Below are positions 1 through 8,012 of a stretch of 64,000 nt of DNA, one piece after another. The first letter of the stretch is position 1, and each line of letters starts with the position of its first letter. Both the position numbers and the translations under genes were made by a program. Origin of the DNA: Ectothiorhodospiraceae bacterium WFHF3C12 (GTDB taxonomy: Bacteria > Pseudomonadota > Gammaproteobacteria > Nitrococcales > Nitrococcaceae); assembly GCA_013519935.1 (NCBI GenBank), contig JACDUA010000018.1, positions 1 through 64,000 on the forward strand, written 5' to 3'. The notes under the pieces were generated by a model, which saw nothing but the letters and a program-made list of their open reading frames with translations, made no database searches and had not been told where the DNA came from.

Positions 1-354
1 GGCCTCGTGCTGGCCCTGCTGTCCTGCTACGGCGTAGTGGCTGCCGCAGCGTTGCTGGCGACACTCGGCGGCGGCCTGGCGCTGAACACAACGGTCTGGG
101 CGGGCGCCATCGCCGGGTTCTCCGTGCTGGCGGCGGCGTGTATCACGGCCGGCGCCCTGCGTCATCGATCGCCGGGTCCCGGCGCGCTCGCGCTGCTCGG
201 TGTCGCCGCGATTCTGTATACGATGTTCGTCAGTTACCATGCCCTCCTGGAGCTGGCCGGGTTCGTGGTTCTTGGTGGTGCGGCTGCCTGGGACTACCTG
301 CTGCGGCGAAGATGGCAGATGCGCGTGCTGGGCCTGGAGCAGTCTCGCGGGTAG
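1..354 (+). CDS. Hydrophobic membrane protein, 5' end outside the window
   Basis: The frame is open from the first base of the window to a TAG at 352-354, so the true start probably lies upstream; a GTG at position 7 is available but has no visible ribosome site. The visible 117 residues are almost entirely hydrophobic, with three to four likely transmembrane helices and a basic C-terminal tail rich in Arg (RRRWQMRVLG), which would place the C-terminus in the cytoplasm. I recognise no family motif. The next gene on this strand starts 366 bp later, so it is probably the last gene of its transcript. Confidence 0.6.
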   Translation, partial: GLVLALLSCYGVVAAAALLATLGGGLALNTTVWAGAIAGFSVLAAACITAGALRHRSPGPGALALLGVAAILYTMFVSYHALLELAGFVVLGGAAAWDYLLRRRWQMRVLGLEQSRG

Positions 355-719
355 TCGATTTCGGTGCGTCTCGGCTTTCGCGTCGCGGTGAGGTCCGGTT
401 CCGCAGGAGAAGCGTGAACTTTTGAGCCGCGCCGCCGTCCGGGCTCGTCCCTGCTCAAGCTGAGCCGGGCCACCGCCGCGTTTTTCAGCCAGCGCCCGTT
501 ATCCCGCGGCCGGTGCTAGTGCGGATCGGCATCCTCCCGCCCCATGGTCATGCGGGCGGCTGCTGCGCCGGCCGCGAGTCGGAGAACACTTCGTGCCCCG
601 TCCCCGGGGCAAACTGTGACTCCCGTGCGAGGATAGTGGGCCCGACACGGGTATAGTCGGGCGCGGGGAACCGGACACGCCCCCCGGTGTCCATGTAGAG
701 CAACCATCCTGGAGGTACC
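355..719. other. Intergenic stretch, no gene seen
   Basis: About 365 bp between the truncated membrane protein and the 48-aa gene. Short open frames exist on both strands but none has a ribosome site or recognisable protein. The right end carries the ribosome site GGAGG at 711-715 of the next gene. I see no convincing hairpin terminator. Confidence 0.5.
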
Positions 720-866
720 TTGGCGAAACCCAACTTCGGATTCGAGAAACGCCAGCGCGAGCTGGAGAAGAAGCGCAAGAAAGAGGAAAAACTCCAGCGC
801 AAGCTGGACAGGAAGAACCCGCCGAGCGACGATGAGACCGTCACGCCCGGCGAAGGCGAGACGTAA
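720..866 (+). CDS. Small highly charged protein, 48 aa
   Basis: A TTG start at 720 is preceded at ideal distance by GGAGG (711-715), and the frame runs 48 codons to TAA. The protein begins MAKPNFGFEKRQRELEKKRK and continues as a Lys/Glu/Arg-rich single helix (about residues 8-32), then an acidic, Pro/Thr-rich tail. Small proteins opening with MAKPNF-x-FEKRQREL are common and conserved in gammaproteobacteria but have no assigned function. It lies 104 bp before the RIO1 kinase gene on the same strand. The strong ribosome site and family resemblance make it a real gene despite its length. Confidence 0.75.
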   Translation: MAKPNFGFEKRQRELEKKRKKEEKLQRKLDRKNPPSDDETVTPGEGET

Positions 867-970
867 CGCGCCTGCAGCCGCTGACTGCTGGACGGCGCGT
901 GCCCCGCAAGGCGGCACGACGGCCGGGAATCCGCGACAGACCACCCCCCTTTCAAACCGCTCAGGTCTCC

Positions 971-1822
971 ATGAAGATCCCCAAACGTATCTTGCCCCTT
1001 GTCGAGGACGGGCTCGTGGACGACGTCGTCCGGCAGCTCAAGAGCGGCAAGGAAGCCGCCGTCTTCGTGGTCCGCTGCGATGGCGAAGTCCGTTGCGCCA
1101 AGGTCTACAAGGCGGCTCATCAGCGCAGCTTCCACAAGCAGGCCGAATACGGGGAAGGGCGCAAGGTGCGCAGCGGCCGCCGGGCCCGTGCCATGGCGAA
1201 GAACACCCGCTATGGACGCCGGGAGCAGGAAACCGTATGGCAATCGGCGGAGGTGAACGCCCTGCGCCAGCTGGAAGCGGCTGGCGTGCGCGTGCCGCGC
1301 GTCCACCAGTTCGTTGACGGCGTGCTGCTAATGGAGCTGGTGACCGACGCTCACGGCAACGCCGCCCCACGCCTGGACGACGTGGCGCTCACCCAGGCGC
1401 AGGCGCGCGAATTCCACCGGTTCCTCATCGACCAGATCGTGCGCATGCTGTGCGCCGGGCTGATTCACGGCGACCTGTCCGAATACAACGTCCTGGTGGA
1501 CGAGACCGGCCCGGTCATCATCGATCTGCCCCAGGCCGTCGACGCCGCCGGCAACAACAATGCCTGCCGGATGCTGGTCCGGGACGTGGACAACATCACG
1601 ACCTATCTGGGCGGGTTCGCCCCGGAGCTGCTGGACACCGACTACGCCGCCGAGATCTGGGCGCTATTCGAAAGCGGCGATCTGGGACCGAGCACCGTTC
1701 TCACCGGCCGGTTCCAGCGGGACGAGCAGCCGGCGGACGTGGACGACGTGCTGCGGGAGATCGCCGAGGCTCGGGAGGAGGCCCTGGCGCGGCGACAGCC
1801 GGTGGACCTGGACGAGTACTGA
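971..1822 (+). CDS. RIO1-family serine/threonine protein kinase
   Basis: The 283-aa protein has the minimal kinase fold of the RIO family. A phosphate-binding loop (GKEAAVFVV, residues 26-34) is followed by the ATP-anchoring lysine in CAKVYK (Lys44), the catalytic loop HGDLSEYN (166-173, Asp168) and the metal-binding IIDLPQ (Asp185). HGDLSEYN and I-D-x-P-Q are RIO signatures, and the flexible-loop region around residues 60-85 is strongly basic as in RIO1. The ATG at 971 is chosen because homologues begin MKIPKR; an upstream in-frame GTG at 899 would add 24 unconserved residues. In archaea and eukaryotes RIO1 acts in small-subunit ribosome maturation; the role and substrate of bacterial members are unsettled. 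It appears to be a single-gene transcript. Confidence 0.93.
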   Translation: MKIPKRILPLVEDGLVDDVVRQLKSGKEAAVFVVRCDGEVRCAKVYKAAHQRSFHKQAEYGEGRKVRSGRRARAMAKNTRYGRREQETVWQSAEVNALRQLEAAGVRVPRVHQFVDGVLLMELVTDAHGNAAPRLDDVALTQAQAREFHRFLIDQIVRMLCAGLIHGDLSEYNVLVDETGPVIIDLPQAVDAAGNNNACRMLVRDVDNITTYLGGFAPELLDTDYAAEIWALFESGDLGPSTVLTGRFQRDEQPADVDDVLREIAEAREEALARRQPVDLDEY

Positions 1823-1905
1823 TCGCGCGGTTGACCGCCGTGTCGAGCGCGCCGGCCTTGCCGCCCCGCCTCGATGCCCCGAGAGCAAGCGTAGCCAATC
1901 CGGTC

Positions 1906-2346
1906 CTATCTCGTGACCAGCTCTACGCCCGTTTCGGTCCATTCGTGCTCGTCGGTCATGTTCCCGCCGTCGTAGGTGCGGGCGCGAGCCCAGACTTCAG
2001 CCGTTCCGGTGTCGAACTGGTCCTCGGCGGCGGTCGGGGCGATCACCGTCCATTCCTGGGTCTCTCCGGCACACCGGGCATGATCAGTGCCCGCGGTCAT
2101 GGCGCCATTCGAAGGCTGCTTGATCCGCATCTTGATTCTTACGGTTTCGGTGTCGTTGTCGCATGTCACGTGGCCTTTCACGACCACGAAATTGCCGGAG
2201 CCGACCAGTTCCGCGGTATCGCCGATCCCGGTGAGTATGTCGTTGCCTTTTCCGTCCAGGGACGCGGTGATCGGCTGAAGGAATGCCAGGGCCAACGCGG
2301 CGGCAATGAAGGGCCGAATCGCCTTGCCGGGTGTCGAAAAGTCCAT
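1906..2346 (-). CDS. Secreted protein of unknown function
   Basis: 146 aa, with an N-terminal signal peptide (basic start, hydrophobic core about residues 10-26, likely cleavage near Ala28). The mature part is beta-rich, contains a Cys pair (in HVTCDND and HARCAGE) that could form a periplasmic disulfide, and is acidic overall. The start is supported by a near-perfect ribosome site, AGGAGGTGG read on the minus strand just upstream of the ATG. I recognise no family. It is convergent with the RIO1 kinase gene (83 bp apart) and divergent from the lipoprotein pair at 2563. Confidence 0.7.
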   Translation of the reverse strand: MDFSTPGKAIRPFIAAALALAFLQPITASLDGKGNDILTGIGDTAELVGSGNFVVVKGHVTCDNDTETVRIKMRIKQPSNGAMTAGTDHARCAGETQEWTVIAPTAAEDQFDTGTAEVWARARTYDGGNMTDEHEWTETGVELVTR

Positions 2347-2562
2347 AAGCCACCTCCTGGCGCGACACCTGTGTCCGTGGGGCGGACGCCGCGCGTCAGT
2401 TAAGGAAGCGTAGCAGTGCCCCGGGCCGCCTGCATGATCCGTGGAGCGTCTGAACGTCCGGCCCGGGACGGTGAATTCACGGCGGCGCGTAGCGATCGAA
2501 CCACGGGTCTGCTAGCTTCTTCCACAAGGGCCGTATGGGCCCAGACCCAGGGGGAGTCCACC

Positions 2563-2961
2563 ATGGCGATGCCGAAGGGAGCTCGGTTGTGCCTATCTGC
2601 CGTTCTGGTCGTTCTGGTCGGCTGCGCATCGGCGCCGCCCCCGAAGCCCGCCGAGGCGCTTTCCCGGGCCGACTACGCGATTGCCCAGGCCCGTCGCGCC
2701 GTTGGGGACGGGGTTCAGTCCGTGCCCCTGTACGAAGCCGAGCAGAACATGGAAACAGCCCGTCGCCTGGTGTCTTCAGAGGACCGCACGGCGGCCGACG
2801 TGGCGCGTGCGGAGCGCCTGGCCGAGCGCGCGGTGCTCGACGCCCAGCTGGCGCAGAGCCGGGCGGAGCGACGTGACGCGGAGTCGCGGGTCGCCGAGCT
2901 GGAGGAAGCGCTCGCCGAGCTCCGCGAGCAGATCGAGAAGGCCGAGGGAGGCGCTCGATGA
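2563..2961 (+). CDS. DUF4398-type lipoprotein
   Basis: 132 aa starting at the ATG after GGGGGAG; an in-frame upstream extension has no signal sequence and is rejected. A type II signal peptide ends in the lipobox LVGC (Cys about 24). The mature protein is an alpha-helical hairpin of the DUF4398 kind: a helix with alternating Ala and charged residues, the motif LYEAEQNMETARRL, then a heptad-rich C-terminal coiled coil (AELEEALAELREQIEKA). It overlaps the next gene by 4 bp (ATGA at 2958), so translation is probably coupled. Both gene products are outer-membrane-directed lipoproteins with DUF4398 helices, which suggests a shared complex in the envelope; function unknown. Confidence 0.8.
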   Translation: MAMPKGARLCLSAVLVVLVGCASAPPPKPAEALSRADYAIAQARRAVGDGVQSVPLYEAEQNMETARRLVSSEDRTAADVARAERLAERAVLDAQLAQSRAERRDAESRVAELEEALAELREQIEKAEGGAR

Positions 2962-3740
2962 AGCCGGCGGCGGTCAGCCTGCTCGCGGCCGTGCTCCTCT
3001 GGGGCTGCGCCAGTCAGCCGTCGGTCACGACCCAGCAGAGCAACCGGGTCGAGGTGGCCGCCGAGGAGGTGGGGCGCTCGGAGACCGAGCGGGTCCGCCA
3101 GTATGCGCCGGTGGATCTGCGCCGGGCCCAGGACCGTCTGGCCCAGGCGCGGGAGGCGCTGGCCGCGGGCGACGGCGAGCTTGCCCAGCACCTGGCGTAT
3201 ATGGCCCAGCGCCACGCCGAGATCGGGCGGATACACGCGGACACCGCGGCGGCGAAGGCGCGGGCCGACGAGCTCGCCGGAACCCGTGAGCAACTGCGCG
3301 ACCAGGCCCGGGATGCGGTGGTGAGCCTGCAGCAGCGCCAGATCGAGCGCCTGCGCGAGCAGCTGGAGGAGCTCAATCCCCGGCGCACCGAACGCGGCAT
3401 TACGCTGACTTTCAGCAACGTGCTGTTCCGTTTCGACAGCGCGGAGCTCACGGAGGCGGCCCAGCCGCCGCTGGACCGGCTGGCCGCGTTCCTGCGGCAG
3501 TACCCGGACCAGCGCGTGAGTATCGAGGGCCACACGGACAGCCTCGGTCCGGAGGAATACAACCGTGAGCTGGCGCAGCGCCGCGCGCAGAGCGTGGCGG
3601 ATGCGATGTCGGCGCGCGGCATCGACGCCGCGCGCATGACCATCATCAGCTACGGCGAGTCACAGCCCGTCGCGAGCAACGATACCCAGGCCGGACGGCG
3701 GCAGAACCGTCGCGTGGAATTCGTCATCTGGGCCGAGTGA
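2958..3740 (+). CDS. OmpA-family lipoprotein with N-terminal DUF4398 domain
   Basis: 260 aa. A lipoprotein signal ends in LLWGC (Cys about 17). Residues about 25-130 form DUF4398-like helices (RRAQDRLAQAREALAAGDGE) followed by a short coiled coil. Residues about 145-260 are an OmpA/MotB C-terminal peptidoglycan-binding domain: VLFRFDSAELTEAA, then IEGHTDSLG-x-x-YN, then LAQRRAQSVADAM, and the terminal RQNRRVEFVI. The Asp and Arg residues that bind diaminopimelate in this family are present. The ATGA overlap with the preceding DUF4398 lipoprotein indicates an operon. The pair probably anchors the outer membrane to the cell wall or organises an envelope complex. Confidence 0.92.
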   Translation: MKPAAVSLLAAVLLWGCASQPSVTTQQSNRVEVAAEEVGRSETERVRQYAPVDLRRAQDRLAQAREALAAGDGELAQHLAYMAQRHAEIGRIHADTAAAKARADELAGTREQLRDQARDAVVSLQQRQIERLREQLEELNPRRTERGITLTFSNVLFRFDSAELTEAAQPPLDRLAAFLRQYPDQRVSIEGHTDSLGPEEYNRELAQRRAQSVADAMSARGIDAARMTIISYGESQPVASNDTQAGRRQNRRVEFVIWAE

Positions 3741-3967
3741 CCCGGCGGCATCGGCATGGGTGCGGGGCGCCCGTTTGGCGGCTGACTGCCGGGACGCCCG
3801 CTGCCTGTTTTTCCCCGTTTATCGACGAAAGCGGCCGCGTTATCCGCGTGTGGCCGGTGGCTGCACGTGCGGTGAAGCCGGTCACACCGTTTGGGGGCGC
3901 GTTCCGCAAGAATGGGGCAGTCCTCGGGCGCAGCCCGGCGGCCGATCGCGAACGAGGGGAAACCGCG

Positions 3968-4708
3968 ATGGAGTGCCCGAAATGCGGTGCGGCGAGAGCG
4001 GCGGGGCAGATCACCTGCGCCGGCTGCGGCCTGGTGTTCCACAAGTACGAGCAGTATCTGGCCCGCCAGGCGGCCCTGGCAAGCGCGGCTGACGAAGGGC
4101 CGTCGGGACCGGGTCAATGGTTGGCGGTGCTGTGGCAGGATCTTCTGCGGCCCACGGACAGCCTGCGTGCCCATGTCTGGGCCCATGCCGGGCTGTGGGC
4201 GCTGCTGTCGGTCTGGGGGATGAGCTACATCGTGCAGGGTATCGACAGCCTCGGTACCCATCCCGGCTTCCTGCACAGCGTGAATCTCCCTTTTCACGAG
4301 TTCGGGCACGTGCTGTTCGGCATTCTGGGCGATTTCATCGGCTCCCTGGGAGGCACGCTGGGCCAGCTATTGATGCCGGTGATCTGCGGGGTAGCGCTCC
4401 TGAGAACCCGCGGCGATACCTTTGGCGCTAGCGTGTGCCTGCTGTGGTTCGGCCAGAACTTCCTCGACATCGCGCCCTACATGGCGGACGCCCGTGCCGG
4501 CCGACTGCCGTTGCTGGGCGGCAACTATGGTCAGTCATCGCCCTACGGCTTTCACGACTGGGAGTTCATTCTGGGTGAGACCGGCCTGCTGGCCTACGAC
4601 ACCGTGCTCGCCGCCATCACCCTCAATGCCGGACGGCTCGTCATGCTCGTCGCCATGGCCTGGGGCGGCTACCTGCTCTGGCGTGCCTGGTCCGACGCCG
4701 ATGCGTGA
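3968..4708 (+). CDS. Zinc-ribbon membrane protein with an HEFGH motif (possible metallopeptidase)
   Basis: 246 aa from the ATG at 3968; an open extension back to 3737 lacks a ribosome site. The N-terminus is a four-cysteine zinc ribbon (CPKCG near residue 3, CAGCG near residue 18). After about 60 residues come several hydrophobic segments. HEFGHVLFG sits at the edge of one of them, matching the HExxH zinc-peptidase signature, and other polar residues in hydrophobic context follow (WFGQNFLDIAPYMADA, YGFHDWEFIL). This resembles the layout of membrane-embedded peptidases such as M50 or M48-like proteins, but I do not see the classical third-ligand motif of either. Activity is an inference. No operon partner is evident. 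Confidence 0.65.
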   Translation: MECPKCGAARAAGQITCAGCGLVFHKYEQYLARQAALASAADEGPSGPGQWLAVLWQDLLRPTDSLRAHVWAHAGLWALLSVWGMSYIVQGIDSLGTHPGFLHSVNLPFHEFGHVLFGILGDFIGSLGGTLGQLLMPVICGVALLRTRGDTFGASVCLLWFGQNFLDIAPYMADARAGRLPLLGGNYGQSSPYGFHDWEFILGETGLLAYDTVLAAITLNAGRLVMLVAMAWGGYLLWRAWSDADA

Positions 4709-4751
4709 GCCGGTGCCGCGGGCCCGGTCGGCTCGGTCGTTACCCTCTGGC

Positions 4752-5393
4752 TCAGCGCCGCTGCACGGGGATCAGGACCTCGTTGCGGCGAAACATGGGA
4801 AGGGTCCAGGGCGGGTTGTAACCGGCTACCAGCGCGGGACCGCTCGGCCGCCATTCGCTCTCGGCCAGCCAGCCTGACAGCCGTTCCCGGTGGGTGGCCG
4901 CATTGCTCGTTGAAAGCAGACCGGTGAAGCGGATTGCCGCGACGGTCCAGTCCGCGATCCGTTCCAGCCGGACCGCCGGGTCGGTGGGCTGGGGCGCCTC
5001 ATCCAGCGTGTAGGACGCCGGCAGCACGAACGACATGGCGGGCCCGCCGCCGTTTTCACCGATGAGCACCGGCGCCGTCATATCGATGGACTCGCCGGCC
5101 CCGTCTTCGCCCATGAGCACCGGCGCCGTCATGTCGATCTCCCGCGCGGCCCGGTTCTCTCCGTTGATGTAGTTGAAAAGACGGCGGAACGCGGCATTGC
5201 GCTCACCTTCCATGCCGCCCGGCAGCGGCGTGGTTGCCGGCACGAGACGCTCGTAGCGCCTGACCTCGATATCGCCGTCCGCCTCAATGACGTCATACCC
5301 GGCGATTTCCACGTTCGAGTCCCCGAACACCGAGCAGGCCGCCACGGGTAGGGCGCAGATCACGGCAAAGACGGCGCGCAGGATACGACCCAT
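4752..5393 (-). CDS. SOUL-family haem-binding lipoprotein
   Basis: 213 aa from the ATG at 5393; a TTG 12 bp upstream would add four residues. The signal peptide ends in a lipobox-like PVAACS, suggesting a lipoprotein. The mature part matches bacterial SOUL proteins: YDVIEADGDIEVRRYE, then FNYINGENRAAREIDMTAPV, with the MTAPV element occurring twice about 20 residues apart, and a terminal YNPPWTLPMFRRNEVLIPV. The doubled MTAPV is usual for bacterial members. SOUL proteins bind haem or related tetrapyrroles in some eukaryotes; the bacterial role is not established. It is convergent with the zinc-ribbon gene (43 bp gap) and has no clear operon partner. Confidence 0.88.
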   Translation of the reverse strand: MGRILRAVFAVICALPVAACSVFGDSNVEIAGYDVIEADGDIEVRRYERLVPATTPLPGGMEGERNAAFRRLFNYINGENRAAREIDMTAPVLMGEDGAGESIDMTAPVLIGENGGGPAMSFVLPASYTLDEAPQPTDPAVRLERIADWTVAAIRFTGLLSTSNAATHRERLSGWLAESEWRPSGPALVAGYNPPWTLPMFRRNEVLIPVQRR

Positions 5394-5502
5394 TGACTCG
5401 CCCAACCCCGTGGCTCACCGGATTTCCTGTTTCTGGGGGTCAGGTGCCAGTCTCGCAACGGCGCCGATGGGGCGCTTGCGTTCAGGAGCGATCCGCGAGT
5501 GG

Positions 5503-5829
5503 TTATCGTCTTGCCCTGAGCGCGGCCTGGATGCCAAGGCGCGCCCATTCGAGCATGGCTTCCCGGTCGTCGGCGGCGGCCTCGGGCAGGAGCCAGTAGG
5601 ACATGGCCATGGGCTTGCCCTTCCTGTGGTAGACGAAGGGCTCGCTGCCGGCGGCCTCGAAGTGGGGGCGGTTCTCTTCGTCCACTTTGAGGTAAAAGGC
5701 ATTGTCGGCCACCAGGCCAAACATGACCCGGTCGAGATAGACGCCGAAACCGCCGAACATGGCCCGCGCGCGCACCTCGCCGAGGGGCGCGAGCTGGTCG
5801 AGCAGGTAGTTGACGTATTCCCTGTCCAT
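5503..5829 (-). CDS. TfoX/Sxy N-terminal domain protein
   Basis: 108 aa from the ATG at 5829 (MDREYVNYLLDQLAPLG); a longer reading to 5877 has poor similarity at its N-terminus. The TfoX_N hallmarks are visible: the helix ending LGEVRARAMFGGFGVYLD, then MFGLVADNAFYLKVDEENR and the closing PFVYHRKGKPMAMSYW. In Haemophilus the full TfoX/Sxy regulates competence; proteins with only the N-terminal domain are widespread and mostly uncharacterised. It lies just before a region containing a decayed gene, with no operon partner. Confidence 0.88.
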   Translation of the reverse strand: MDREYVNYLLDQLAPLGEVRARAMFGGFGVYLDRVMFGLVADNAFYLKVDEENRPHFEAAGSEPFVYHRKGKPMAMSYWLLPEAAADDREAMLEWARLGIQAALRARR

Positions 5830-5998
5830 GAGCCCGCTATGGTTTGACTTGCTGAATTTTAGCCGCAGTTGCGGCACCTATCCGCAGAGGTCCTCTTGGC
5901 GTTCAAGGGTCATCAAATGCCACCCGCCGAACGCGCGTTGGTAGGAAGAGACTGACCTGCCGCCTCTTGAGTAGGAGGCCGTTGTAACCGGGAAGGGA

Positions 5999-6295
5999 AT
6001 GCTGATGATCACCGGCAAGTTAGCCGAGGGCGACCAGACCATGACGCCGTTCCACGCAATGCCGGCCATGGTGTAGGTAGTGGCGGCGGTCTGACCGGGT
6101 AGGTAAGCGCGGGAGGGCTCGTCTACGACTTTCCATGGGTTCGAACCGGATCAGATCTACGCTTGGAAGCGCGACCACAATTCCGCGCTGAACGCGGACT
6201 TCGGCCGGGCGAATATCGGCAGCTACAATGCGTTGGTGCTATCCGGCGGATGCGCGCCGGAGTACCTGAGTCTGGACGCGCGGGATCTGCACTGA
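5999..6295 (+). pseudogene. Decayed DJ-1/PfpI (peptidase C56 family) gene fragment
   Basis: One frame from the ATG at 5999 reads MLMITGKLAEGDQTMTPFHA, then passes three in-frame stops (TAG 6074, TGA 6092, TAA 6104). It resumes as FHGFEPDQIYAWKRDHNSAL, then NADF, then YNALVLSGGCAPEYLSLDAR before a TGA at 6293-6295. Intact DJ-1/PfpI deglycase or protease-like proteins have the matching series: ILMITGDFAEDYE, a region ending in AVCPGK, a DFEG-x-QTYSEKRGHNF segment and YDALVIPGGRAPEYLRL. The C-terminal half carrying the nucleophilic cysteine (normally in a CHG-type motif) is absent. The fragment is therefore a dead remnant and should not be annotated as coding. Confidence 0.8.
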
Positions 6296-6433
6296 CGACG
6301 GCGTGCCTTGTTGGCGAATAGCTGCGGGAACGTGCTGAGACGGCCACGGTGGTTTTCCGCCCGCGTGCCGGGGTTTATGGTGCCTTGCATGGTTCCGTCG
6401 GATTTGCCGGGTGATCGAGGCAACTGAAAACGT

Positions 6434-7537
6434 ATGAGATTCGCAAGGCGCGCTTTCTGGCGAAAGCTACATCTCTACGTTGCCCTAGTGGCTATGCTTC
6501 CGATCGTGTTGGCCGCCGTGACCGGCATGCTGCTCGCATACCAGCCGTGGATGGAGCGGTGGCTTGAGCCGCAGCACTTTGGCGTGCGGGACGACGGCGG
6601 CGAACCGCTGGACGCCCGGGGTGCCTTGGCCGCGCTTCGTGAGGCCGCGCCACGCGCGACGCTGCACGAGGTTATCGTTCCTGAGAACGGCGCCAGACGC
6701 CCCTACGTGGCCCAGGCGTCGACCATAGAGTCAGGGGGCCAAGAACAGTGGTATGCACTGTTCGTCGATCCCTACTCTGGCGCCGTGACACGCCGTAGTG
6801 GCGCTGCTCCCATGGGCGTGATCGAGCACTTTCATAGCACGCTAATGGTGGGGCAGCTCGGGCGGTACTGGCTCGGCGGATCGGCGTTTCTGTTGATTCC
6901 CCTCACCATCGTAGGTGTCTATCTATGGTGGCCAATACGCAGGGGAATGCTCCAACGCTTCGTTCGCCGCCGGGACGCGCTGGGTTGGCACCAGGTACTT
7001 GGCCTGTTGTCTTTGCCCATCGTGCTGATTATTGCGGTAACGGGCGTTACGATTACATTTTACCAACAGGCCATGCCCCTGCTGGAGCTCGCGACCATGT
7101 CCGCTTCGCGGCCAGACAGGCCGGTGGTCCGATCGCCTGAAGACAACCGCGCCGACCTGAACAGCGCAATCCGCACGGTGGAGGTGCAATACCCAAACGC
7201 GCGAATTGCAGCCTTTGGCGAGCCCCGCGCCGCGAACCAGCCTTACGTGATTCGTTTGCGATACCCAGGGGAGTTACATCCCGAGGGTTGGACGGAGGTA
7301 TACCTGCACCCGAGTTCGCTAGCAATACTCGGCGAATTCAATGCGTTCGATCACTCGCCGGCAACGGCCTACCGCCATTCCTTCGTTTTCTGGCATACGG
7401 GCGACATGCTGGGGAGAGCCGGCCGAGCCGTCTGGAGCATGGCCTCGGTCGCGCTGCTCATCATGGCCATTACAGGCTTTCTCCACTGGCTTCGCAGAGG
7501 TAGGGGCCGGTCAATGCGTTCCCGGGGCCGGTCCTGA
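6434..7537 (+). CDS. PepSY-associated TM helix protein (PiuB-like)
   Basis: 367 aa. The layout is that of PepSY-associated membrane proteins: a first TM helix at about residues 13-35 (preceded by FWRKLHLYVAL), a periplasmic PepSY-like region with WYALFVDPYSGAV, then GVIEHFHSTLMVGQLGRYW and further TM helices at about 140-160, 190-212 and 340-360. The conserved histidines in KLHLY, EHFHSTL and RHSFVFWHTGD lie near membrane boundaries; in this family they are thought to contact haem or metal. Many homologues sit in iron-uptake loci, but no TonB receptor is visible here. The gene looks somewhat less GC-rich than its neighbours and follows directly on the decayed PfpI fragment, so this patch may have been acquired. 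Confidence 0.87.
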   Translation: MRFARRAFWRKLHLYVALVAMLPIVLAAVTGMLLAYQPWMERWLEPQHFGVRDDGGEPLDARGALAALREAAPRATLHEVIVPENGARRPYVAQASTIESGGQEQWYALFVDPYSGAVTRRSGAAPMGVIEHFHSTLMVGQLGRYWLGGSAFLLIPLTIVGVYLWWPIRRGMLQRFVRRRDALGWHQVLGLLSLPIVLIIAVTGVTITFYQQAMPLLELATMSASRPDRPVVRSPEDNRADLNSAIRTVEVQYPNARIAAFGEPRAANQPYVIRLRYPGELHPEGWTEVYLHPSSLAILGEFNAFDHSPATAYRHSFVFWHTGDMLGRAGRAVWSMASVALLIMAITGFLHWLRRGRGRSMRSRGRS

Positions 7538-7603
7538 TTGGCCTTTGACGGCGGATGACACGAGATGAGTCCGGACGGCGTCCGGGAATTTCCACGCTGA
7601 ACT

Positions 7604-7873
7604 TTACTTGAACGCATGACCCACGTCGGCGTCGGAAAACCGCTTGTGGGTGCCGTCGCAGAACGGGGCATTGCCGGTGTGCTTGCAGCGGCAGAGGAAG
7701 GCCTCCTTGTCCTCGTCGGCGGTGAAGACCAGAGGTGTGAAGCCCGTTCCCTTGTGGGAGCCGTCGCAGAAGGGCTGGTTGCTGGAGCGTCCGCACCTGC
7801 AGAACGCGTATTTCTCACCGGCGGCGAGCTGCACCTTCGCCGGCGAATTGGCGGCAACGACTGGATTCGGCAT
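7604..7873 (-). CDS. CDGSH iron-sulfur protein with two clusters
   Basis: 89 aa, with a strong ribosome site (GGAGG) before its ATG. It holds two complete CDGSH motifs: Cys25, Cys27, Cys36, His40 in CRCGRSSNQPFCDGSH, and Cys61, Cys63, Cys72, His76 in CRCKHTGNAPFCDGTH. Each should bind a [2Fe-2S] cluster with 3Cys-1His ligation, as in MitoNEET-family proteins of the double-motif class. There is no signal or membrane anchor, so it is cytosolic. The role in bacteria is not settled; redox or Fe-S transfer is the usual suggestion. It is transcribed alone and is convergent with the PepSY gene. Confidence 0.95.
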   Translation of the reverse strand: MPNPVVAANSPAKVQLAAGEKYAFCRCGRSSNQPFCDGSHKGTGFTPLVFTADEDKEAFLCRCKHTGNAPFCDGTHKRFSDADVGHAFK

Positions 7874-8012
7874 GGAGCCTCCTCGGCTTGGCTCTTTGTG
7901 GGTCCCACTATTCCCCAGATTAGGCGGGAAGGCGCGCTCGTCAATCCGAACGGCCCTCGCGGTATCCGGAACTGTCGCCGGGACGGACGCGGGCGTGGCG
8001 CGGCGGCCATGC

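Noticed and set aside
5104-5160. A doubled MTAPV segment in the SOUL protein that looked like a recent duplication
   Set aside because: Two copies of this element are normal in bacterial SOUL-family proteins.
6137-6150. GGTTCGAACC, resembling a tRNA T-arm
   Set aside because: No acceptor stem, anticodon arm or CCA can be folded around it, and the bases encode part of the decayed PfpI fragment.
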